A program made the translations under genes and the position numbers. Shown here piece after piece: positions 7,517 through 14,233 of a stretch of 28,896 nucleotides of DNA (the first letter of the stretch is position 1; each line of letters starts with the position of its first letter). Below the pieces are notes generated by a model. That model did not search any database. It saw only the letters and a list, made by a program, of their open reading frames with translations, and was not told the DNA's origin. This stretch comes from Actinomyces sp. ICM47 (GTDB lineage: Bacteria; Actinomycetota; Actinomycetes; Actinomycetales; Actinomycetaceae): NCBI RefSeq assembly GCF_000278725.1, contig NZ_ALCA01000065.1:1-28896 (forward strand), given 5' to 3'.

Positions 7517-9142
7517 ATGGACAGACACAAAGATTCCTCCAACTCCATCATCCTTATTCCCGGTGAATCATCCGCCACCGATTCCCCTTCCTGGTTGACA
7601 GCGACGACGGAACACGTCCTCACACGCTCACCCTCAAGCCTCGCACTTATCATCCCCGACGAGGCCTCGGTGCTCGACATTGCGCGAAGAATCGCCGACA
7701 CTGCACAAACCCTCACCCAGGAGCGTCATGTTCGAACCTCTGCGGCGCTGCTGATCCGAAAAAACGCGAAGCGCGCCGACGCAATCCAAGCGATCCACGC
7801 CATTCCGGGACGCATTGCGCTGATCTTCGAACCCCATGACGTCTACCTGCAATCGGACAGCATGACGAAGCCTCTGTGGCATGTTGCCACAGAAGAGGGC
7901 CTTCCCCTGATCATCGTGATTCCTCACAGCGAGTGGGAGGAACTGTGCAGCGAAGAGCGTGATGAGAGCCTACCCGCCGGGACGACCGTCATCCACATGG
8001 CCCATTCGGTATGCCACCACGAGATCCGCACCCACCTGCTTCGTGAAGCAAAAGAACTCGAAACCTTCCACGGGGTGACGATTCCCTCCGAGACGATCGA
8101 CGCGGCGGCCGACGCCGTCCCACACGGACGAGACCAGGCCCAGCCTCTCCTCGGCACACACCTGCTCGATCTATGGTCAGCTAGGGCCTCCATGCACGGC
8201 CAGGACCTCGTCAAATCGCCCGAATCCTCCCGATCAGGCAGCCCCCACCTCAGCAGCCTCGTCGAACACCTGCGCAAAACGGTCAGGGGACAGGACGAGG
8301 CCATCCACACGCTCGCTCAACAGGTGTGCCTGGGGCGCAACGGCCTTCGCATGCGAGCAGACAGGGTATCGAGCGCGGTCTTACTGACGGGAACCACAGG
8401 CACAGGGAAGACTCTCCTGGCACAGCAGCTAGCCTCGTTCCTGGGCACCGATCAACTGATTCGCGTCGACATGGCGGCACTCAACTCCGATCATCTCAGC
8501 GCGACGCTCCTGGGAGCGCCTCCGGGATACGTCGGCAGTCAGGAAAGGAACGGATGGCTCACAACGAGGATTCAGGAGACCCCCAGAGGAGTTCTTCTCT
8601 TTGACGAGGTCGAAAAGGCAAGCCCCGCCATATGGATGCCCCTCTTGCTGGAGCTTCTCGGCAGCGGGACACTCACCGACTTTTCTGGGCGAACAGTCGA
8701 TTGTCGGGGTTTGGACGTGATTCTCACGGCGAACATCGGCGCGGAAGAGATGACGAGGAATCCTACCGGATTCGGAGAACGCGTGGATCCCCTTCACGCG
8801 ACACACAAGTCAGTCAGGGACTCAATGCCTCCCGAGGTCTACAACCGCCTCGATGCCGTCGTCGTTATGAATACCCTCGATGACATCAGACTCGGAGCGA
8901 TTCTCGATGACTGTCTCGCCCACGCGATCGAGACATCGGCGCAGATCGGCTATCAGCTACGTATCAGCGATGGGGCGCGCGAGCGCATGCTGCGGCAGGC
9001 AGCCACATGGCCAGACGGGGCCCGACGCCTTCACCGAGAAATAGAAACGTCGATCTTTACACAGCTACTCACCCTGACACCGGGCGCATACCGGCTCGAT
9101 AGTGGAGAGAAGGGAGGATTCCACATGAATCTAGATCAATGA
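7517..9142 (+). CDS. ClpB/Hsp100-like AAA+ protein with degenerate first AAA module
   Basis: A 541-residue protein. The C-terminal module matches ClpB domain 2: Walker A GTTGTGKT (about 292-299), pore loop GAPPGYVG (about 333-340), Walker B LLFDEVEKA (about 357-365), arginine finger YNRLD (about 442) and sensor-2 GAR (about 502). The N-terminal part still follows ClpB domain 1: IFEPHD near residue 104 sits where Walker B should be, and ELETFHGVTI near 180-190 matches the lid. But there is no Walker A and the acidic pair is lost, so this module should not hydrolyse ATP. The ClpB N-domain and M-domain are absent. A working domain 2 implies threading or remodelling of a protein substrate. The frame also opens at GTG 7478, but ATG 7517 sits 9 nt after the TTCCGTCT element and is preferred as a leaderless start. 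Not the housekeeping ClpB, which is about 860 residues. Confidence 0.85.
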   Translation: MDRHKDSSNSIILIPGESSATDSPSWLTATTEHVLTRSPSSLALIIPDEASVLDIARRIADTAQTLTQERHVRTSAALLIRKNAKRADAIQAIHAIPGRIALIFEPHDVYLQSDSMTKPLWHVATEEGLPLIIVIPHSEWEELCSEERDESLPAGTTVIHMAHSVCHHEIRTHLLREAKELETFHGVTIPSETIDAAADAVPHGRDQAQPLLGTHLLDLWSARASMHGQDLVKSPESSRSGSPHLSSLVEHLRKTVRGQDEAIHTLAQQVCLGRNGLRMRADRVSSAVLLTGTTGTGKTLLAQQLASFLGTDQLIRVDMAALNSDHLSATLLGAPPGYVGSQERNGWLTTRIQETPRGVLLFDEVEKASPAIWMPLLLELLGSGTLTDFSGRTVDCRGLDVILTANIGAEEMTRNPTGFGERVDPLHATHKSVRDSMPPEVYNRLDAVVVMNTLDDIRLGAILDDCLAHAIETSAQIGYQLRISDGARERMLRQAATWPDGARRLHREIETSIFTQLLTLTPGAYRLDSGEKGGFHMNLDQ

Positions 9143-9171
9143 CAACACTGCCCTGACTCAATGACAACAAG

Positions 9172-9203
9172 GCTCGGGACTCGCCTGTTGGCGAGTCCCG
9201 AGC
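9172..9203. terminator. shared bidirectional terminator
   Basis: A perfect 14-bp inverted repeat (GCTCGGGACTCGCC) around a TGTT loop, placed between the ends of the rightward ClpB-like gene and the leftward 512-residue gene. It can serve both strands. Confidence 0.85.
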
Positions 9204-9213
9204 AACCTATGTG

Positions 9214-10752
9214 TCAGGCGCGTGCCGCGCGCTTTGCGCGGCTACCGCGCCGAGCACGCTTAGCCTTGCGCAACTCCTTCTCCTTCTCCACTTCTTGCTC
9301 CCACTTTTCCCAGTACGCTTCAAGCTCCTTCTTGCGCTCCTCATCAGCCATTGCTTGATCCCACAGGAGGAGAGCTTCCTGGCGTGATTCCTCACCTGCT
9401 CCCATCACTGCCTCGACGCCAGTAACAAAGGCCCGCTTGCGCGACTCCTTCTTTCCGGCCCGCTTCAGCAAGGCACCCACGTACGTCGCCCTCATCAGTT
9501 CCCTGATCAAGGTGCCGAGTTCCTGCTCATCACTAGCGTCACCCTCAAAGAAATCAGATTGTCCGAGACCCTCGTCGCATTCATCCCCGCTGTCGTCATC
9601 GTTTCCCAGTTCAACGTCGTCGTCGTTTCCCAGTTCAACGTCGTCATCGTTTCCCTGTTCAATGGACAACTGCCGCTCGTTAATCGAGTCGCGACTCTTG
9701 TCGTAGTACCGGGACACATTCTCCTCCTTCATCCCATGAATGAAGAGGTTGCTCCAGATGTGCTCATTGAACTTCGGACTGGTGGCCCGCAGCTCACTGA
9801 TACCGTTACGCACAGCAGCGCGAATCCCCGGAAGATCATCGTTCGACATACCTACTGCCTCGAGCCACTTATCATCCTCAGACAGGCTATTGCACACCTT
9901 ATCGAACTCAATATCCCAACGTCTGGGCTTAACGCCACCAACCTTGTATGCCAGCTCACGGACAATCGGCGTCAGGCGAGGATCATCAACTTTCACATTT
10001 TTCACCAGGTCCTGTGGCCTCGTATGAAGCTCCAGGGACTTGCGAACCTCGCGACCCCAATCAGAGATCATCGATGACTTGGAAGAATTGAAGAATTTTG
10101 TAGTAGCGTCTTCAGACGCCGCATATTCACGATTGAGCTTACACACCCATTGTACCCACACAGTGTAAAAGGGACCCTCGCAATCACTCTGGGACTCTTG
10201 GACCCCCTTAAACCCCTTCCACGACTCATCGTTCATCAACTTCCAGAAAATGCTGGGATTCTGACACCCGCAGGTACCACCGTTGTGGGCCATCCTACGA
10301 GGGTAAAATCCCCTCTTCCACATCGCCGTCATCATCTTCGAGTAAAACTCGTAGCAACGCACCGGAATCACGGATCCATTCATAGTGAAACCGAGTCGGC
10401 GCATCTGATCAACCTGTTCCTTCTTGACAACGAGCACCATCTGCACAGACTTTCCCTCGTCATCAACCAACGGGCACATCCAGAACGTTGCAGCGCGTTC
10501 TTGCAGCGAGTAGTCGAAGCGCCGGGCTTTACTCTCCTCACTCTTAGAATCCTCCTTGTCGCTCTTAGCGGCCTCCTTGATGCGCTTGATTTCCTTCCAA
10601 CGTGCATCGAGCTCATCGACCACTTCTTGAACGCGCGCAACCAGCTCGTTCAACTCTTCCTTGCCTGCCCGAGGTAGACATCCCGCCTCCTCCATCGCGG
10701 CCAGGTTCAGCATCCGCTCAATCTCCCGCGCGGTAATGATGTACTTGTTCAT
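9214..10752 (-). CDS. unknown protein, 512 residues, acidic repeats and basic tail
   Basis: ATG 10752 is chosen for the GGAAGGA ribosome site; the frame upstream is open but has no such site. The first quarter is helical and charged. A central part has conserved-looking Cys, Trp and aromatic residues, including a CGCQNP segment. Near residues 362-386 three copies of an 8-residue acidic repeat (ELGNDDDV) occur, then an acidic stretch, a helical segment, and a C-terminal coiled coil rich in Glu/Lys/Trp that ends in a very basic tail (KRARRGSRAKRAARA). The basic tail could bind nucleic acid or a polyanion. No membrane helix or signal peptide. It is flanked by hairpin terminators on both sides, so it is probably transcribed alone; no TTCCGTCT element precedes it. 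Family not recognised. Confidence 0.75.
   Translation of the reverse strand: MNKYIITAREIERMLNLAAMEEAGCLPRAGKEELNELVARVQEVVDELDARWKEIKRIKEAAKSDKEDSKSEESKARRFDYSLQERAATFWMCPLVDDEGKSVQMVLVVKKEQVDQMRRLGFTMNGSVIPVRCYEFYSKMMTAMWKRGFYPRRMAHNGGTCGCQNPSIFWKLMNDESWKGFKGVQESQSDCEGPFYTVWVQWVCKLNREYAASEDATTKFFNSSKSSMISDWGREVRKSLELHTRPQDLVKNVKVDDPRLTPIVRELAYKVGGVKPRRWDIEFDKVCNSLSEDDKWLEAVGMSNDDLPGIRAAVRNGISELRATSPKFNEHIWSNLFIHGMKEENVSRYYDKSRDSINERQLSIEQGNDDDVELGNDDDVELGNDDDSGDECDEGLGQSDFFEGDASDEQELGTLIRELMRATYVGALLKRAGKKESRKRAFVTGVEAVMGAGEESRQEALLLWDQAMADEERKKELEAYWEKWEQEVEKEKELRKAKRARRGSRAKRAARA
9593..9664 (-). repeat. three 24-bp in-frame tandem repeats
   Basis: Units at 9593-9616, 9617-9640 and 9641-9664 differ at only a few bases and encode the acidic ELGNDDDV repeat. 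A likely site of slippage-driven length variation. Confidence 0.85.
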
Positions 10753-10844
10753 GATCGTCCTTCCAGTCGGGAGGGGAAGTTCCCTCGTCTCTCCTGGGCG
10801 CTCCGCACAGGGATTGGAAGGGTGGCGATCAACAGAAAGCACGC

Positions 10845-10879
10845 GCGTGCCCCCGGGGATACAACCCCCGGGGGCACGC
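10845..10879 (-). terminator. terminator of the OmpA-lipoprotein gene
   Basis: A 14-bp inverted repeat (GCGTGCCCCCGGGG) around a short A-rich loop, about 30 nt after the lipoprotein stop on the minus strand, followed by a partly T-rich CTTTCTGTT. Confidence 0.8.
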
Positions 10880-10908
10880 ATCTGATTACGGGTGTTTTCT
10901 GCAGAAAA

Positions 10909-12090
10909 TCAAGGTGCTTGGATGATGACGCGCCTGTTGACAGCCATCAGTTCTTCGATGGGAGTTCCATCTGCATTGGTGTCGACGACCTGATGCGGGC
11001 ACTCATAACCAAGACCTGTGATAGATGTCACTTTTACTCCGTTGTTCTCGAGGAGACCTGCAACGACCTCCGCTCGCCGTTCAGACAAGTCCTGCCGATG
11101 CTCCGCGGTTCCCCACGAACTCGTACAGCCGGTGACGCGCACCTCGCTCACACCACTGCTTCGAATCTGCGCAGCAGCCTCCTGAATGCGAGACTTCACA
11201 ACCTCCTCGTTACGCAGCACGTCGACGTCTGCCTCGAAACCGACCTCGGTATCCGGCAAGGACACCTCAAGGGACGGTGCCGCGCCCAATTCGAAAGCGC
11301 CTACCGGAACGGGAGTTACCTCAGGAACAGCCGGCAGATCGTCGCCGGTAACCTTCATCATCGGCGCATCATCGAAGACTACTTCTCCGTTGGCCGCTGC
11401 AATCAGCTTCGTCCACAGGCTCTTGAGACGGTTTTTTGCCGCCGTGTCGAGAAGTGGCTGAGGTTCCTCGACGCTACCAAGGCCAAACCAACGGACGGTC
11501 ACACCCGTCAAGTCGGGCAGTGTGCCAGCACTGCGCATGCGCTCGATCATCGCGTCGACGTCAGCATGTGGTTCAAGCAGACCCGTATTCTGGAAGGCCA
11601 TTGCACCAGCCGTAGACACACCGGAATCCACAACCAGGATCGTACGATCACCAGACCCATGAGCCAACGAACTCGCCGCGAGGGACAGCGCGGACAACAT
11701 ATCCGACTCAGGCTTTTCTGCGGGGGTCAGCATGGCCGCCAGAACAGAAACCTCGTAGGTTCGCCGCTCCTTTTTTCGAGCGTTACTGTTCCGCGCCTTG
11801 CTGGTCGAATCAATGCTGACGACCAGGCGCGGGACCCCGTCAGCGCTAATGATGTAGAAGGTGCTGCCCATGTGGTCGTCGATCGCGGAGGTGATCTGCT
11901 CGGAGGACAGGAGGTCAAAGCTCTGCTGGTTGGAGCGATTCGATGCAATAATCGCAACGGAACCGCTATTCGCACCAGAATTGGCGCTATCGTCGCAGGC
12001 CGACAAGGTTAGACCAACGATGGAACAGACGACGATGGACAGGACAGTGGTGATGTATCGGCGCATGCGCCGAATGTGTGTGTTTCTCAT
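10909..12090 (-). CDS. lipoprotein with vWA-like region and C-terminal OmpA domain
   Basis: A 393-residue protein. It opens with Arg-rich residues, a hydrophobic segment and lipobox LSAC with Cys32, so it should be exported and lipid-anchored outside the membrane. Residues about 45-260 hold a domain with ILVVDSGVST (about 148-157), which resembles the first metal-site motif of von Willebrand A domains with Gly in place of one Ser. The last 95 residues are an OmpA/MotB-type peptidoglycan-binding domain: LSERRAEVVAGLLENNGV, then NRRVII. OmpA domains hold diaminopimelate-type peptidoglycan, so this would tether the complex to the wall. From memory, similar vWA-like plus OmpA lipoproteins occur in other actinobacteria. 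The frame extends upstream to 12204, but ATG 12090 fits the signal peptide and lies 9 nt after a TTCCGTCT element, so it is probably leaderless. Confidence 0.85.
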   Translation of the reverse strand: MRNTHIRRMRRYITTVLSIVVCSIVGLTLSACDDSANSGANSGSVAIIASNRSNQQSFDLLSSEQITSAIDDHMGSTFYIISADGVPRLVVSIDSTSKARNSNARKKERRTYEVSVLAAMLTPAEKPESDMLSALSLAASSLAHGSGDRTILVVDSGVSTAGAMAFQNTGLLEPHADVDAMIERMRSAGTLPDLTGVTVRWFGLGSVEEPQPLLDTAAKNRLKSLWTKLIAAANGEVVFDDAPMMKVTGDDLPAVPEVTPVPVGAFELGAAPSLEVSLPDTEVGFEADVDVLRNEEVVKSRIQEAAAQIRSSGVSEVRVTGCTSSWGTAEHRQDLSERRAEVVAGLLENNGVKVTSITGLGYECPHQVVDTNADGTPIEELMAVNRRVIIQAP

Positions 12091-12107
12091 ACTGATAAGA
12101 GACGGAA
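12091..12107 (-). promoter_or_regulatory. TTCCGTCT promoter-like element, OmpA lipoprotein
   Basis: TTCCGTCT on the minus strand at 12100-12107, 9 nt before the ATG ending at 12090. No Shine-Dalgarno lies between. A GTGATT sequence further upstream, near -35, resembles one upstream of the ClpB-like gene. Confidence 0.55.
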
Positions 12108-12159
12108 GACGCTTCTCCGAATAATCACACCAATATCCAACATGTGAGATCGAAACGAG

Positions 12160-12194
12160 GTGGCCGGGCACCCCGGCAGGGGATGCCCGGCCAC
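12160..12194 (-). terminator. terminator after the small zinc-ribbon gene
   Basis: An 11-bp inverted repeat (GTGGCCGGGCA) enclosing an inner CCCC/GGGG stem, 13 nt past the stop of the small leftward gene and just before the lipoprotein promoter, so it separates the two units. Confidence 0.8.
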
Positions 12195-12207
12195 GATCAC
12201 TCACGGA

Positions 12208-12351
12208 CTAGTTCTGCGCCATGCAGTGCGGGCAGACAACGGTCACGTAGTTCCAACTACTGTTGGCCCAGAACGCACGGCCACAGCTCCGGCAGCGGTG
12301 GGCCTCAGTGTACGTACCCGTCCTGCGTGCGGACCCAATCTTGGTCGCCAC
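12208..12351 (-). CDS. small zinc-ribbon protein, 47 residues
   Basis: GTG start with a strong GAAAGGAGGTG ribosome site just upstream. The frame encodes two knuckles, CRSCGRAF and CPHC, separated by about 20 residues (WANSSWNYVTVV), which is the layout of a rubredoxin-type zinc ribbon. Such mini-ribbons bind nucleic acid or partner proteins. It is the last gene of a leftward unit with the 62-residue cysteine-rich protein and the membrane protein, and a hairpin terminator follows it. It is too short for usual gene callers, but the ribosome site, motif and terminator agree. Confidence 0.75.
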   Translation of the reverse strand: MATKIGSARRTGTYTEAHRCRSCGRAFWANSSWNYVTVVCPHCMAQN

Positions 12352-12391
12352 GGTATTCACCTCCTTTCGATTCGTTAGTTTCGGAATGCCT

Positions 12392-12580
12392 CTACGGAAG
12401 CCAGTGATTCTCGTGGATCGGACACAGCCATCCCAGGAGACAGACGCCGCATCCAGTTGCTCTCCAGTTACCCTTGCAGGAAGGACACAGGGTCATGGGA
12501 ACGTCGTCACACACCAGACATGCGGGACCGGGAGGATCCGGGTGCCTGCGCTTCCATACCCACTCCCACAGGCGAATCAT
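12392..12580 (-). CDS. small Cys-rich zinc-binding protein, 62 residues
   Basis: Starts 4 nt after the stop of the membrane-protein gene, with GAGGGCGG inside that gene's end as the likely ribosome site. It holds CLVC, CPSC and CGVC pairs and a final CPIHENH, enough ligands for two zinc ions in a DnaJ-like or treble-clef arrangement. The N-terminus is Trp/Arg-rich (RLWEWVWKRR). No signal peptide. With the two other tiny zinc proteins of this region it forms an unusual set; function unknown. Confidence 0.7.
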   Translation of the reverse strand: MIRLWEWVWKRRHPDPPGPACLVCDDVPMTLCPSCKGNWRATGCGVCLLGWLCPIHENHWLP

Positions 12581-12584
12581 GGTT

Positions 12585-13805
12585 TTACACCGCCCTCAGG
12601 GGACTAGGAGTGATAATTTGGGGATCCTGATCGCGATACGTATCCGCGACCGCCGACGTCGCATCGGGTGCCCCCATATCCTCCAAGAGGGCAATGTCGT
12701 ATCGGCGACTCCGTTCTTCCGCACAAGGCTGGACCGCATCGATGTCCGCCGCCGTCTCCAGCTCGTACAGATCTTCCTTGGCGAGCAGCGACTCACAGCG
12801 ACGACGAATGGAAACTTCCTTCTCGCGCGCTGCCTCGAGGCTCTTGTGAATCTTCTTGAGCTGGCCACGATACTTCAACAGCTCGTCGTACAGAGGTTCG
12901 TAACCCGCTGCTAACACTGCGGTAAAACTGATCGGCAATAGGAACGATACGACGAACAACACGATCGTCACTACAGGCAAGTTCATTCCGCCATCACTCA
13001 ATCCCCCCGTATTCTCAAACAGTCGATACAAATATTGGGATGACGTTGCAGCATTCTGGCTCTGTTCTTCACTCAGATGAGAACTACGCAAATAAGCCAA
13101 TAGAGCTGCGGTACTGCTTGCGAGAAGGATCGTGACAACATCCAGGAACACAGCCATGCGAACGCGGTGCAGCGCGTGCATTTCCCCAGCCGTATGTGCT
13201 GACATCAAAGGAATACACGCCAACAAGAGAGCGATCAACAGGGTAGAGAACATATCCGCGTTAAGAACACCCAGCGCACTGTAATCGAATGCAATCTCAG
13301 CGAACAGGATCACCAAAAGCACGGCATAAGACCGCCACCGCCGCCATCGCGACAAGGTGCGCGCTTCAGCAAGTCCGTCTCGCCCTTTCTTTTCGATCAC
13401 GCGCGCTTCGGTCTCGTTAATATTGGCGACGATCCGCTCTTCTTTGGCCTCCAGGTTAGCTACCTTCGCCTGCGCCTTGTCCTCCTCAGCCAACGAGTTG
13501 GCGCGCAAATCCGAGTCAATGGACAGCGCTTTGATCAGGCGCTTCTTGAGCAGGGCGCAGTGCAGTTTGACCCAACTGTCCTGAGTCCTGTCGGGCAGAC
13601 CAGGGTCATTGACCGTGTCAACGTCATGACACCCTGCCCGCACCTGCCTGGCCGCAGCCTGCTCGACCTCATTGATACCCATCTCGGGATACAACACCTC
13701 CGGCACCAGCGACATGGCGCTCTGGTGTACGATGTCCTGACTGGATTCAAGAACGTCGGTCTTCTTCGAGGAATTCGGTCCCCGTGCCTTCCACTTGTTG
13801 CGCAT
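12585..13805 (-). CDS. four-helix membrane protein with flanking coiled coils
   Basis: A 406-residue protein. A hydrophilic N-terminal region (about 1-150) ends in a Lys/Glu/Ala-rich coiled coil (about 85-140). Two membrane helices follow at about 158-205 (YAVLLVILFAEIAF and FSTLLIALLLACIPL), a third at about 215-238, and a fourth at about 275-300 after an extracellular loop with GGLSDGG. A second coiled coil (about 305-350, LKKIHKSLEAAREKE) and a polar tail come last. Coiled coils on the cytoplasmic side suggest an oligomeric membrane platform. ATG 13805 has no Shine-Dalgarno and lies 9 nt after a TTCCGTCT element, so the message is probably leaderless. It may pair with the OmpA lipoprotein encoded nearby; this is inference. 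Family not recognised. Confidence 0.8.
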   Translation of the reverse strand: MRNKWKARGPNSSKKTDVLESSQDIVHQSAMSLVPEVLYPEMGINEVEQAAARQVRAGCHDVDTVNDPGLPDRTQDSWVKLHCALLKKRLIKALSIDSDLRANSLAEEDKAQAKVANLEAKEERIVANINETEARVIEKKGRDGLAEARTLSRWRRWRSYAVLLVILFAEIAFDYSALGVLNADMFSTLLIALLLACIPLMSAHTAGEMHALHRVRMAVFLDVVTILLASSTAALLAYLRSSHLSEEQSQNAATSSQYLYRLFENTGGLSDGGMNLPVVTIVLFVVSFLLPISFTAVLAAGYEPLYDELLKYRGQLKKIHKSLEAAREKEVSIRRRCESLLAKEDLYELETAADIDAVQPCAEERSRRYDIALLEDMGAPDATSAVADTYRDQDPQIITPSPLRAV

Positions 13806-13822
13806 GTCTTAGATAGACGGAA
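13806..13822 (-). promoter_or_regulatory. TTCCGTCT promoter-like element, membrane protein unit
   Basis: TTCCGTCT on the minus strand at 13815-13822, 9 nt before ATG 13805. The upstream side is T-rich. It would drive the membrane protein and the two small Cys-rich genes behind it. Confidence 0.55.
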
Positions 13823-14168
13823 GGAATCTCCAAAAAAGACACAACCCTTGCCTACCTCGCTCGCACACACGCACTTTTCATTGTGCTCGCGCGGAAACAT
13901 CTGATTGTAAGGGCAAGTACATCGACTGTGGAGATTCCCTGTTCTCAGGGCCGTGAAGCTCCCGGCACGCTCTGCTCCGACGCAGCCACCAAGTAGCCAA
14001 CCACCCGATTAGCGGCTCTTCGCATTTAAGGGTGTAGGAGGTGTCGAAGTGGATCGAGGCCAGAGGAGAGATACCCCGCACTCCCCGCTCAGAGAAGAAC
14101 CCTGAGCGAGCGACCGCAGGACCGGATAGATAACCCCCCGCTCTTCCCACAGGCCTCCGACAGGTACG
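13823..14168. other. stretch without a convincing gene
   Basis: Between the accessory genes and the penicillin-binding protein gene. Short open frames exist on the minus strand, but none has a ribosome site or recognisable domain. A 9-bp inverted repeat (GGAATCTCC at 13823, GGAGATTCC at 13930) and small hairpins (CCCTG/CAGGG near 13937-13950; GCTCAG/CTGAGC near 14090-14105) are visible. No tRNA or known ncRNA motif was recognised. It may be the junction of the accessory segment. Confidence 0.4.
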
Positions 14169-14204
14169 AGTGCGGGCCCCGAGGATCTCCTCGGGGCCCG
14201 CACT
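14169..14204 (-). terminator. terminator of the penicillin-binding protein gene
   Basis: A nearly perfect 16-bp inverted repeat (GTGCGGGCCCCGAGG with its complement) about 30 nt past the stop codon, with almost no loop. A strong hairpin on either strand. Confidence 0.85.
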
Positions 14205-14233
14205 ATGCGACTACCTACGCGGCAGTAGCAGTC

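Noticed and set aside
7517..9142. ClpV of a type VI secretion or contractile injection system
   Set aside because: No sheath, tube, baseplate or VgrG-like gene is nearby, and the protein lacks an active first AAA module.
10909..13805. Zorya defence system (ZorA/ZorB)
   Set aside because: ZorB has a membrane helix plus OmpA domain and ZorA a MotA-like core with a long tail. Here the OmpA protein is a lipoprotein, the membrane protein lacks a recognisable MotA motif, and no ZorC/D/E-like gene was recognised.
13878..14203. Short minus-strand frames between the membrane protein and PBP genes
   Set aside because: No ribosome site, no domain, and one overlaps the PBP terminator hairpin.
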